Below are positions 49,697-58,131 of a stretch of 64,000 bases of DNA, in pieces. Below the pieces are notes generated by a model. It made no database searches and was not told the origin of the DNA. It worked only from the letters and a program-made list of their open reading frames with translations. The DNA comes from Thalassobaculum sp965228445 (GTDB lineage: Bacteria > Pseudomonadota > Alphaproteobacteria > Thalassobaculales > Thalassobaculaceae): NCBI GenBank assembly GCA_965228445.1, contig OZ245813.1, positions 2,728,001 to 2,792,000 of the forward strand. The letters are read 5' to 3'. The translations under genes were made by a program, and so were the position numbers. Position 1 is the stretch's first letter, and the number at the start of each line of letters is the position of its first letter.

Positions 49697-50872
49697 ATGC
49701 CCGACGGCACCGACATCCAGACCGAACTGGCCGAAGAGGTCTCCGTCCTGCCCGCGATCTCCGCGGTGTCGGAACAGGACTGGGACGCCTGCGCCGGCCC
49801 GGAGAACCCGTTCCTGTCGCACGGTTTCCTCAACGCGCTGGAGGAGAGCGGATCGGTGCGGGCGCAGACCGGCTGGCTGCCCCGCCACCTCGCCGTCAAC
49901 GACCGCGCAGGCCGGCTTGCCGCCGCCATGCCGCTGTATCTGAAGGGCCATTCCCAGGGCGAGTACGTGTTCGACTGGGGCTGGGCCGACGCCTATGAGC
50001 GGGCCGGCGGCCGCTACTATCCCAAACTGCTCTCGGCCGTGCCGTTCACCCCGGTGACCGGCCCGCGCATGCTGGTGCGCCCGGACATCGACCGCGCCCG
50101 CGCCCAGGAAGTGCTGGCCGGTGGCATCGTCGCCCTGATGAACCAGCTCAACACCGCCACCGCCCATGTGAACTTCGTGCCGAAGGGCGAGTGGGACCGG
50201 CTGGGCGAGTTCGGGTTCCTGCAGCGCATGGGCCTGCAGTACCATTGGCACAATGACGGCTATGCCAGCTTCGACGATTTCCTGGACGCCCTGTCCTCGC
50301 GCAAACGCAAGGCGATCCGCAAGGAGCGCCGCCAGGTGGCCGAGACCGACCTGGTGCTGCGCCGGCTCGTCGGCAAGGACATCGAGGAGCGGCACTGGGA
50401 CGCGTTCTTCGCCTTCTACATGGACACCTCGGACAGAAAATGGGGGTCGCCCTACCTCAACCGCAGCTTCTTCTCGCTGCTGGGCGAACGCATGGCCGAG
50501 CGGGTGATGCTGGTGGTGGCGGAACGCGACGGGCGGCCGGTGGCCGGCGCGCTGAACCTGATCGGCAGCGACACCCTGTTCGGCCGGAATTGGGGCTGCA
50601 CCGAGGAGTACAAGTTCCTGCATTTCGAGGCCTGCTACTACCAGGCCATCGATTTCGCCATCGAGCGCGGCATGGCCAAGGTCGAGGCTGGCGCCCAGGG
50701 CCAGCACAAGATCCAGCGCGGCTATCTGCCGGTGGAGACCTACAGCAACCATCTGATTCTGGACGATGGTTTCCGCGACGCGGTGGAGGACTTCCTGGCC
50801 CGCGAACGGCGGCAGATCGCCCATGAGAAGGCCCTGCTGCTCGAGGAATCGCCGTTCCGCCGGGACGGTTAA
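49697..50872 (+). CDS. FemAB-like GNAT-fold protein (DUF482)
   Basis: The 391-residue protein resembles the DUF482 family of predicted peptidoglycan or cell-surface acyltransferases. These have two tandem GNAT domains like FemAB, which add amino acids to peptidoglycan from aminoacyl-tRNA. Landmarks are WDACAGPENPFLSHGFLNAL, YYPKLLSAVPFTPVTGPRML and the tail KIQRGYLPVETYSNH. A basic KRKAIRKERRQVAE segment near the middle is typical. No signal or membrane segment is seen. The acceptor is unknown. Confidence 0.8.
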   Translation: MPDGTDIQTELAEEVSVLPAISAVSEQDWDACAGPENPFLSHGFLNALEESGSVRAQTGWLPRHLAVNDRAGRLAAAMPLYLKGHSQGEYVFDWGWADAYERAGGRYYPKLLSAVPFTPVTGPRMLVRPDIDRARAQEVLAGGIVALMNQLNTATAHVNFVPKGEWDRLGEFGFLQRMGLQYHWHNDGYASFDDFLDALSSRKRKAIRKERRQVAETDLVLRRLVGKDIEERHWDAFFAFYMDTSDRKWGSPYLNRSFFSLLGERMAERVMLVVAERDGRPVAGALNLIGSDTLFGRNWGCTEEYKFLHFEACYYQAIDFAIERGMAKVEAGAQGQHKIQRGYLPVETYSNHLILDDGFRDAVEDFLARERRQIAHEKALLLEESPFRRDG

Positions 50873-51076
50873 CCTTTTCTTCGGCATTTGTTGCTGCAAT
50901 GCCACAGGGAACGCCATTCGCAAGATTTTTGTCACGAAACCCTTGCGAGCGGGGCATCCGGACATAAAGTGCATATCAACGCCCTGTGAGGCGCTCCTGA
51001 GATACCCTCTCGGAGCACTGTCCTCGCCGCGGGTTGATAATGACCCATTGATGAAGTCCACCATGGAGGTCGCACG

Positions 51077-51256
51077 ATGCGCGATACCTACGTGCTCACG
51101 CCGCTTGAGGCGTCCGAGCAGACCGGCCTCGATCTCGATCAGATCCTGAGCCTGGCCGCCACCACCGATTCGGTCGCCGAGACCAACGGCGAGACCCTGC
51201 GGATCGATCCGTGGGCCCTGGCCGCTGCTGCCGGCGAGCTGAAGCTGGCTGCCTGA
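51077..51256 (+). CDS. small hypothetical protein, 59 residues
   Basis: ATG 51077 follows a good GGAGGT site (about 6 nt spacing) and opens a 59-codon frame. It starts MRDTYVLTPLEASEQTGLDL and ends LAAAAGELKLAA, with balanced codon use and a stop at 51254-51256. A rho-independent terminator follows within 35 bp, so it looks like a monocistronic small gene. It is slightly acidic and helical, with no membrane segment. No family is recognised. Confidence 0.6.
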   Translation: MRDTYVLTPLEASEQTGLDLDQILSLAATTDSVAETNGETLRIDPWALAAAAGELKLAA

Positions 51257-51288
51257 TCCTTTCCGGATCTTCCGAACTTTGATCGCAG

Positions 51289-51316
51289 GCCCCGCTTCGG
51301 CGGGGCTTTCGATTTT
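51289..51316 (+). terminator. rho-independent terminator after the 59-residue gene
   Basis: GCCCCGC-TTCG-GCGGGGC (51289-51306) is a perfect 7-bp stem with a stable TTCG tetraloop, followed by TTTCGATTTT. It ends the small-gene transcript and separates it from bamD. Confidence 0.85.
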
Positions 51317-51445
51317 GCGGTATCCGAATCCCGATCCGGAACGGCCGGAATTTCAAGGGTCTGCGGCTTCCGCCCACTTCCCCTTCCCTCCATCCGCCCG
51401 TCGCCTTACATTGCGCTCATCCGCGCAACCGGACGTGTCCCGCTG

Positions 51446-52270
51446 ATGTCGCCGTTCAGAACTTCTCTCCCGCGCCTCGCCGCGATTGCCCTGGTCGCCG
51501 CCCTGGCCGCGTGCAGCTCCACCGACGACGATCCGGCCTATGTCGAGCGTCCGGTCGAGGAGCTGTACAACGACGCCTACAACGCGGCGCTGTCGGGCGA
51601 GTTCAAGGAAGCCGCCCCGCTGTTCGACGAGGTCGAGCGCCAGCATCCCTATTCGGTCTGGGCGACCCAGGCGCAGCTGATGTCCGCCTACGCCCTGTAC
51701 CAGTCGAACGAGTACGACGACGCGGTGGCGGCCCTCGACCGCTTCATCCAGCTCAACCCCGGCAACCCCAATGTCGACTACGCCTATTATCTGAAGGGGC
51801 TGTGCTACTACGAGCGGATCGTCGATGTCGGGCGCGACCAGAAACTGACCCGCGAGGCGCTCTCCTCCTTCGAGGAAGTGGTCCAGCGCTTCCCGAACTC
51901 GAAGTACTCCCGCGATGCCCGGCTGAAGATCGACCTCGCTCGCAATCACCTCGCCGGCAAGGAGATGAGCATCGGCCGCTGGTACATGCGCCAGGGTCAG
52001 TACCTCGCCGCGATCAACCGCTTCCAGCGCGTCACCAACGAATTCGACACCACCGAACAGGTGCCCGAGGCGCTGCTGCGCATGACGGAATGCTATGTCG
52101 CGCTGGGCCTGGACGAGGAGGCGAAGCGCACCGCCTCTGTGCTCGGCTACAACTACCCGGGCACGGAATGGTACGAGGACGCCTATTCGCTGGCCACCAA
52201 GGGTCGGGCGCGCACCACGGCGGAGTCCGGCGACGACGGCTGGTTCGGCTGGGGCCTCGGTCCGTTCTAA
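51446..52270 (+). CDS. bamD: outer-membrane protein assembly factor BamD
   Basis: The 274-residue lipoprotein has a signal peptide with a lipobox (ALAACSS, Cys near residue 23) followed by five TPR-like repeats (AYNAALSGEFKEAAPLFDEV, YALYQSNEYDDAVAALDRFI and so on). It is an essential part of the BAM complex that folds outer-membrane proteins. It is directly followed by recN, 4 bp after its stop, and then ligA, an arrangement common in alphaproteobacteria. Confidence 0.93.
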   Translation: MSPFRTSLPRLAAIALVAALAACSSTDDDPAYVERPVEELYNDAYNAALSGEFKEAAPLFDEVERQHPYSVWATQAQLMSAYALYQSNEYDDAVAALDRFIQLNPGNPNVDYAYYLKGLCYYERIVDVGRDQKLTREALSSFEEVVQRFPNSKYSRDARLKIDLARNHLAGKEMSIGRWYMRQGQYLAAINRFQRVTNEFDTTEQVPEALLRMTECYVALGLDEEAKRTASVLGYNYPGTEWYEDAYSLATKGRARTTAESGDDGWFGWGLGPF

Positions 52271-52274
52271 GCCC

Positions 52275-53948
52275 ATGCTGGCGTCGCTCTCGATCCGGGA
52301 TGTGGTGCTGATCGACCGCCTGGACCTCGCCTACGAGCCGGGCCTATCGGTGCTGACCGGTGAGACCGGTGCCGGTAAATCCATCCTGCTGGACGCCCTG
52401 GGCCTCGCCCTGGGCGAGCGTGCGGATTCCGGCCTCGTGCGCCACGGCGCGGAGCAGGCCACCGTCATCGCCGCCTTCGAGCTGTCCGACCCGTCCGCAG
52501 TCGACGCCGTCCTGCGCGAGGCCGATCTGGACGCGTCCGAGGGCGCGCTGATCCTGCGCCGGGTTGTCACCGCCGACGGCCGCTCGCGCGCCTATGTGAA
52601 CGACCAGCCGACCAGCGTCGGGCTGATGCGCCGCCTGGGCGACGTGCTGGTGGAGATCCAGGGCCAGTTCGACCAGCGCGGCCTGATGGACCCGAGCACC
52701 CACCGCGACACATTGGACGCCTTCGCCGGCCTGACCCGCCAGGCTGAGGGTGTGTCCAAGGCGTGGAGCGCCTGGCGTACCGCCCTGGTCGCGCTGGAGA
52801 CCGCCCGCGCGGACCTAGAGAAAGCCCGCAGCGACGAGGAATACCTGCGCCACTCGGTCGCCGAGCTCGACCAGCTCGCCCCGCAGGTCGGCGAGGAGAA
52901 CCGGCTGGCCGAAACCCGCTCGATGCTGATGAACGCAGAGGCCGTGGTCGAGGCGCTGAACACCGCCAGTGCGGCGATCGCCGAGGATGGCGGCGCCGAC
53001 AATGCCGTCGCCCGGGCGCAGCGTGCCCTGGAGCGGGTGGCAGACCGGGCCGCCGGCCGTCTGGACACCGCGCTGGCCGCCCTGGAGCGGGCCGCGGCCG
53101 AACTGGAGGATGCGGGCGCCGAGATCGCCGCGGCCGCCGCCGATATCGACGCCGATGGCGGCACCCTGACCGAGATCGACGACCGGTTGCACGCCCTGCG
53201 CGATCTCGCCCGCAAACACGGGGTGGAGGTCGACCGGTTGCCGGAGGTGCATCGCCGCTTTGCCGACCATCTGGCCGCACTCGACGGCAAGGGCGGCGAA
53301 ATCGGTGCCCTGACCGCCGCCGAGGACAAGGCCCGGCGCGCCTATGCCGAAGCGGCCGAGACCCTGTCCAAGGCCCGCGCCGCCGCCGCCGCCAGGCTGG
53401 ATGCGGCGATCGGCAAGGAACTGCCGCCGCTGAAGCTGGACAAGGCCCGGTTCGAGACCATGATCAGCCGCCAGGACGAGAACCGATGGGGGCCGGCCGG
53501 GATCGACGCGGTGGCTTTCCAGGTGGCGACCAACCCGGGCATGCCGGCGGGGCCGCTGTCGAAGATCGCGTCCGGCGGCGAGCTGTCGCGCTTCCTGCTG
53601 GCGCTGAAGGTGGTGCTGGCCGAGGCGAGCCCGGTGCCGACCCTGGTGTTCGACGAGGTTGATTCCGGCGTCGGCGGCGCCGTCGCCGCCGCGGTCGGCG
53701 ACCGGCTGGCACGACTGGCCACCCGGCTGCAGGTGCTGGTCGTCACCCACTCGCCTCAGGTCGCCGCCCAGGGGGCGCATCACTGGCACGTGGCCAAGCG
53801 GATCCAGAACCAGGTGACCGCCACGGACGTTGTCCGCCTGAGCACCGACGAACGCCGCGAGGAAATCGCCCGCATGCTGTCCGGGGCGGCGATCACAAGC
53901 GAGGCCCGCGCCGCCGCCGACAGCCTGCTGACCCAGTCCCAGCGCTGA
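52275..53948 (+). CDS. recN: DNA repair protein RecN
   Basis: The 557-residue SMC-like ATPase has Walker A TGETGAGKSILLDAL (about residues 29-43). A central coiled coil runs from about 150 to 370 and carries Ala- and Glu-rich helices. The signature is SGGELSRFLLALKVVLAE and Walker B is LVFDEVDSGVGG. It acts in double-strand break repair by gathering DNA ends. Its ATG at 52275 lies 4 bp after the bamD stop, so translation is probably coupled. Confidence 0.95.
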   Translation: MLASLSIRDVVLIDRLDLAYEPGLSVLTGETGAGKSILLDALGLALGERADSGLVRHGAEQATVIAAFELSDPSAVDAVLREADLDASEGALILRRVVTADGRSRAYVNDQPTSVGLMRRLGDVLVEIQGQFDQRGLMDPSTHRDTLDAFAGLTRQAEGVSKAWSAWRTALVALETARADLEKARSDEEYLRHSVAELDQLAPQVGEENRLAETRSMLMNAEAVVEALNTASAAIAEDGGADNAVARAQRALERVADRAAGRLDTALAALERAAAELEDAGAEIAAAAADIDADGGTLTEIDDRLHALRDLARKHGVEVDRLPEVHRRFADHLAALDGKGGEIGALTAAEDKARRAYAEAAETLSKARAAAAARLDAAIGKELPPLKLDKARFETMISRQDENRWGPAGIDAVAFQVATNPGMPAGPLSKIASGGELSRFLLALKVVLAEASPVPTLVFDEVDSGVGGAVAAAVGDRLARLATRLQVLVVTHSPQVAAQGAHHWHVAKRIQNQVTATDVVRLSTDERREEIARMLSGAAITSEARAAADSLLTQSQR

Positions 53949-53980
53949 CCCTCAACGTTCGTACCAGAGCACCGACCCGC

Positions 53981-56062
53981 ATGAGCGATATCGAGACCAA
54001 GGCCGTCGAAGACCTGAGCGAGGCGGAAGCCAAGGCCGAACTCGCGCGGCTGTCCGACGCCATCGCCGAGGCGGACCGGCTCTATCACCAGGAGGACGCG
54101 CCGGAGCTGACCGACACGGAGTACGACCGGCTCCGCCTGCGCAACCAGGCGATCGAGGAACGCTTTCCCGACCTGAAGCGCGAGGACAGCCCGAGCGAGC
54201 GCGTTGGCCCCGGCCCGGCCGACGGTTTCGCCAAGGTGCGCCACGCCCGGCCGATGCTGTCCCTGGCCAATGCCTTCGACGACGAGGATGTGCGCGAGTT
54301 CGAGCGCCGGGTCCGCCGCTTCCTCAATCTCGGCGACGACGAGACCGTCGCCCTGATGGCCGAGCCGAAGATCGACGGCCTGTCCGCCTCCCTGCGCTAC
54401 GAGAAGGGCAAGCTGGTCCAAGGGGCGACGCGCGGCGACGGCACCGAGGGCGAGAACATCACCCGCAACCTGGAGACCGTCGACGATATCCCGACGACCC
54501 TGCCGAACGGCGTGCCCGACGTGCTGGAAGTGCGCGGCGAGGTCTACATGTCCAAGGACGACTTCGTCGCCCTGAACGAACGCCAGGCCGAGGCCGGCGC
54601 GAAGATCTTCGCCAACCCGCGCAACGCCGCCGCCGGCTCCCTGCGCCAACTCGACCCAGAGATCACCCGCTCGCGGCCGCTACGCTTCTTCGCCTATTCC
54701 TGGGGCGAGATCAGCGAGGATTTCGCCGAGACCCACCACCATTTCCTGGAGAAACTGGAGGCCTGGGGCTTTACCACCAACCCGCTCTCCGAGCGGTGCG
54801 AGACGGTGGACGACGCCCTGGCCGTATATGCCCGGATCGGCGAGCAGCGCCACGATCTGCCCTACGACATCGATGGGGTGGTCTACAAGGTCGACCGGAT
54901 CGACTGGCAACAGCGGCTCGGCATGGTCAGCCGCTCGCCGCGCTGGGCGATCGCCCACAAGTTCAAGGCCGAGCAGGCCGAGACGGTGCTGCGCGAGATC
55001 GACATCCAGGTCGGCCGCACCGGTGCCCTGACCCCGGTCGCCCGGCTGGAACCGGTGAAGGTCGGCGGTGTCACCGTCACCAACGCGACGCTGCACAACG
55101 AGGACGAGATCCGGCGCAAGGACATCCGGGTCGGCGACACCGTGGTGATCCAGCGCGCCGGCGACGTGATCCCCCAGGTGGTCCGGGTCGTCACCGAGAA
55201 GCGGCCGGCGAACTCCCAGGAATACGTCTTCCCCGACCATTGCCCGCGCTGCGAGTCAGAAGCCCCTCGGCCCGAGGGCGAGGCGGTGCGGCGCTGCACC
55301 GGCGGCCTGATCTGCCCGGCCCAGGCGGTCGAACGGTTGAAGCATTTCGTCAGCCGCGACGCCTTCGACATCGAGGGCCTGGGGGCGAAGCAAATCCAGG
55401 CCTATTACGAGGACGGGCTGATCGACCGGCCGGGCAGCATCTTCCGGCTGAAGGAGCACCGCCGGAAACTGATCGGCCGCGAGGGCACCCGGATCGCCTC
55501 GACCGACAAGCTGCTGGCGGCGATCGAGGACCGGCGGACGATCGGGCTCGACCGGTTCGTCTATGCGCTGGGCATCCGCCAGATCGGCCAGGCCACCGCC
55601 CGGCTGCTGGCGACCCATTACGGCACCCTGGACGCCCTGCGCCAGGCCATGGCCGCAGCCGCCGATCCGGAGAGCGAGGCCTATGCCGACCTGATCAATA
55701 TCGATCAGATCGGCTCCGCCGTGGCGAAGGATCTGATCGATTTCTTCAGCGAGGCCCATAACGGCCAGGTGCTGGACGATCTCTCGCGCGAGTTGACCAT
55801 CGAGGCCTTCGCGGCCCCGGCGACCGCCGACAGCCCGATCGCCGGCAAGACGGTGGTGTTCACCGGCACCCTGCAGACGGTCGGCCGCAGCGAGGCCAAG
55901 GCCAAGGCGGAGGCCCTCGGTGCGAAGGTGGCCGGCTCGGTGTCGAAAAAGACCGACTACGTGGTGGTCGGCGCCGATGCCGGGTCCAAGGCCGCCAAGG
56001 CGGAGGCGCTCGGCGTCGCCACGCTCAGCGAAGAGGAGTGGCTGGCGCTGATCGGCGGCTGA
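53981..56062 (+). CDS. ligA: NAD-dependent DNA ligase
   Basis: The 693-residue ligase has the adenylation motif K-x-D-G with K130 (AEPKIDGLS) and an OB fold. The four-Cys zinc finger is CPRCES with later CTGG and CPAQ, helix-hairpin-helix repeats follow, and a C-terminal BRCT domain (about residues 615-693) starts IAGKTVVFTGTLQ. It seals nicks with NAD in replication and repair. It starts 32 bp after recN. Length is normal. Confidence 0.96.
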   Translation: MSDIETKAVEDLSEAEAKAELARLSDAIAEADRLYHQEDAPELTDTEYDRLRLRNQAIEERFPDLKREDSPSERVGPGPADGFAKVRHARPMLSLANAFDDEDVREFERRVRRFLNLGDDETVALMAEPKIDGLSASLRYEKGKLVQGATRGDGTEGENITRNLETVDDIPTTLPNGVPDVLEVRGEVYMSKDDFVALNERQAEAGAKIFANPRNAAAGSLRQLDPEITRSRPLRFFAYSWGEISEDFAETHHHFLEKLEAWGFTTNPLSERCETVDDALAVYARIGEQRHDLPYDIDGVVYKVDRIDWQQRLGMVSRSPRWAIAHKFKAEQAETVLREIDIQVGRTGALTPVARLEPVKVGGVTVTNATLHNEDEIRRKDIRVGDTVVIQRAGDVIPQVVRVVTEKRPANSQEYVFPDHCPRCESEAPRPEGEAVRRCTGGLICPAQAVERLKHFVSRDAFDIEGLGAKQIQAYYEDGLIDRPGSIFRLKEHRRKLIGREGTRIASTDKLLAAIEDRRTIGLDRFVYALGIRQIGQATARLLATHYGTLDALRQAMAAAADPESEAYADLINIDQIGSAVAKDLIDFFSEAHNGQVLDDLSRELTIEAFAAPATADSPIAGKTVVFTGTLQTVGRSEAKAKAEALGAKVAGSVSKKTDYVVVGADAGSKAAKAEALGVATLSEEEWLALIGG

Positions 56063-56069
56063 GGCTGGG

Positions 56070-56471
56070 CTAACCCTCCTGCTCGGCGACCGACTTCAGG
56101 GTGTCCAGGTCGCGCCGCACCCAGGCGATGTCGCGCTGGAACACCTCTTCGGTCATGTCCGGATACTGGAACAGCGTCAGCATGACCTCGCTGCCCGCGC
56201 CGTTGGCGACGATGCGCAGCGGCACATGGATCACCCGGCCGTTGCCAAAATCGACCCAGTGATCCATCACGCCGAAGGCGTTGTGCTCCGAGAACCGCAG
56301 CGTGATCGGTCCGTCCGGCCCGTCCGCCTGCCACCGCTCCCCGCTCCGCCGCAGCCCCGCCTGGCTCAGACCGGAGGCCCAGGCGGCGAAACGCTCCGGC
56401 CGCCAGAAGGCTTCGTACAGCGCGGCGGCGTCCCGCCGCACGCTGACGCAGACAGTTTCTGACCGATACAT
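56070..56471 (-). CDS. SRPBCC family protein
   Basis: From ATG 56471 the protein is 133 residues. It fits the START/SRPBCC fold: an N-terminal strand YRSETVCVSVRRDAAALYEAF, then WRPERFAAWASGL and strands with VMLTLFQYPDMTEEVF, with a C-terminal helix. Such proteins bind hydrophobic ligands in a deep cavity. No function can be stated. A frame reaching 56690 is less likely because the extra N-terminus has no fold match. It converges on ligA with 7 bp between stops. Confidence 0.6.
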   Translation of the reverse strand: MYRSETVCVSVRRDAAALYEAFWRPERFAAWASGLSQAGLRRSGERWQADGPDGPITLRFSEHNAFGVMDHWVDFGNGRVIHVPLRIVANGAGSEVMLTLFQYPDMTEEVFQRDIAWVRRDLDTLKSVAEQEG

Positions 56472-56701
56472 GATGTCGGGTGTTCCGCTTCGGTTGATCG
56501 CGACACGCAGCGTATCAGAATCCGTCCGGCTCGGCCCGGTGCATGGCTGCCCTCCCGATGACGCATATCTAATACCCCTAGCCATGCGCCAAACGCAATG
56601 CTGCAGCGCAAAATTCCAAGTGGTGTCCGGCGCGGTTCTGACCAGATTAGGAGACAGCAACGGCCGGGGCGTTCCCGGCCTGATGTCCAAGGAGAACCCC
56701 G

Positions 56702-57088
56702 ATGTCCACCCAGAACGATATCCTGCGCGTGTCTTCGGCTCTGCCGGAGGACCCGTCCGCGCTGGTCGCTCGGGCTCGGGCCATGCAGAGCGCCTACATC
56801 CGTGACCTGATCGGCCGCGGCTTCCGCAGCCTCAGCGCCCGCCTCGCCCATCGCCGCACGATGGCCGCGGTCGAGGACCTGAGCCCGCGGATGCTCGCCG
56901 ATATCGGCCTCGACCTGTCCGCTCTGCGGGCCGGTGTGGTCCGCCGCGTCGACGTCGAAGTCGTCGGCACCCCGAGCGAGAGCTACGCCACCGCGATGGC
57001 CCCGAAGACCGCCAATCCGGTCGAGCCGCACCTGCGCCCGGCCGCCTTCGGCAGCGCCGCGAACACCGATGTGCGTCACGCCGCCTGA
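56702..57088 (+). CDS. DUF1127-domain protein
   Basis: The 128-residue protein has a central DUF1127-like segment (YIRDLIGRGFRSLSARLAHRR, then LSPRMLADIGLDLSALRAG), a motif usual in small alphaproteobacterial proteins of about 50-70 residues. Here about 35 residues precede it and 40 follow, so it is longer than usual. Related small proteins have been tied to RNA turnover and phosphate stress. An AAGGAG site precedes ATG 56702 and a terminator follows its stop. Confidence 0.78.
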   Translation: MSTQNDILRVSSALPEDPSALVARARAMQSAYIRDLIGRGFRSLSARLAHRRTMAAVEDLSPRMLADIGLDLSALRAGVVRRVDVEVVGTPSESYATAMAPKTANPVEPHLRPAAFGSAANTDVRHAA

Positions 57089-57123
57089 CCTCCTCCCCCC
57101 TTCAGCGGGCGGCCTGATGCAAA

Positions 57124-57156
57124 ACGGCCGGCACGTCATGTGCCGGCCGTTGCTTT
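57124..57156 (+). terminator. rho-independent terminator after the DUF1127 gene
   Basis: ACGGCCGGCAC (57124-57134) pairs perfectly with GTGCCGGCCGT (57140-57150) across loop GTCAT, followed by TGCTTTTT. It separates the DUF1127 gene from the convergent prmA gene. Confidence 0.9.
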
Positions 57157-57229
57157 TTGTGCGCCGCAACAAAAGTGAATTGGAGGACGACTCACGCTCC
57201 AGATCATCCGATCTGAAGCGATCGTGCTC

Positions 57230-58120
57230 CTAGCCGCGGGCGAAGACCAGCGCGCTCCAGCCGTCGCGCCGGTAGCGCCGGATCAGCCGCAGACCCTGGG
57301 CCCGGTGCACGGCGATCACCCAGCGCTCCTGCTGGTTCAGCAGCCCCGACAGAATGGCGATCCCGCCCGGCTGCAGCCCGCGCTTCAGCGACGGCGCCAT
57401 CTCCGCCAGCGGCCCCGCCAGGATGTTCGCCACCACCAGATCGAACGGCGCCTTGGCCCGCACCGACGGCGAGCGCCAGCCGTTCGAGACCTGGGTGTCG
57501 ATCCGCCGGGCCACCCGGTTCATCTGCACGTTCTCCCGGGCGGTCGCGACCGACACCGGGTCAAGATCGACCGCGAGGGTGCGGGCCGACGGCGCCAGCT
57601 TGGCGAGCGCCATGGCCAGGATGCCGGAACCGCAGCCGAGATCGAGCACGTTGCGCGGGGTGCGCCGCTTCACCAGGTCCTGGATCGCCCGCAGACACAG
57701 CGCGGTGGTCGGATGGCTGCCGGACCCGAAGGCGCGGGCGGCGTCGACCAGCAGTTCAATGCTGGAGGCCGGCGCGGCCTCCTCCACATGCGATCCGCGG
57801 ATCCACACCCGGCCCTCGCGGATCGGCGGGAAGGACTGCCGGTTCAGCGCCAGCCAGTCCACGTCCGGCAGCGGCTCGATCACCGTGTCCGGCGGCGGCG
57901 TGCCGACCGTCGCGGCGGCCAGGGCGAGCGCGGCGGTAATCGCCGGCCGCTGCGGCTCGTCCTCGGCGATCCCTTCCACCGTCCAGGTACCGCCGGGGGA
58001 ATCCTCCAGCGCGGTGACGGCGGACACGAAGGGCGACAGGGCGTCGGCCACGACCTCGGAGGCCTTGGCCGGAACGGTAAGGGCGATGCGCCAGAGCGCG
58101 GACTTACTGGAAGAGCTCAT
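57230..58120 (-). CDS. prmA: ribosomal protein L11 methyltransferase
   Basis: From ATG 58120 the protein is 296 residues. The SAM motif LDLGCGSGILAMALAKL and the post-motif VVANILAGPLAEMA match PrmA, which trimethylates ribosomal protein L11. The N-terminal RNA/L11-recognition domain (about residues 1-110) is present. Its start lies 11 bp after the uvrD stop, on the same strand. A longer upstream frame through uvrD is an accident of shared reading. Confidence 0.9.
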   Translation of the reverse strand: MSSSSKSALWRIALTVPAKASEVVADALSPFVSAVTALEDSPGGTWTVEGIAEDEPQRPAITAALALAAATVGTPPPDTVIEPLPDVDWLALNRQSFPPIREGRVWIRGSHVEEAAPASSIELLVDAARAFGSGSHPTTALCLRAIQDLVKRRTPRNVLDLGCGSGILAMALAKLAPSARTLAVDLDPVSVATARENVQMNRVARRIDTQVSNGWRSPSVRAKAPFDLVVANILAGPLAEMAPSLKRGLQPGGIAILSGLLNQQERWVIAVHRAQGLRLIRRYRRDGWSALVFARG

Positions 58121-58131
58121 GGCCGCCGGAT

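Noticed and set aside
49475..51064. Long minus-strand frame opposite the FemAB-like gene
   Set aside because: It is antisense to two well-supported genes, has no family features and begins in an intergenic region without a ribosome-binding site.
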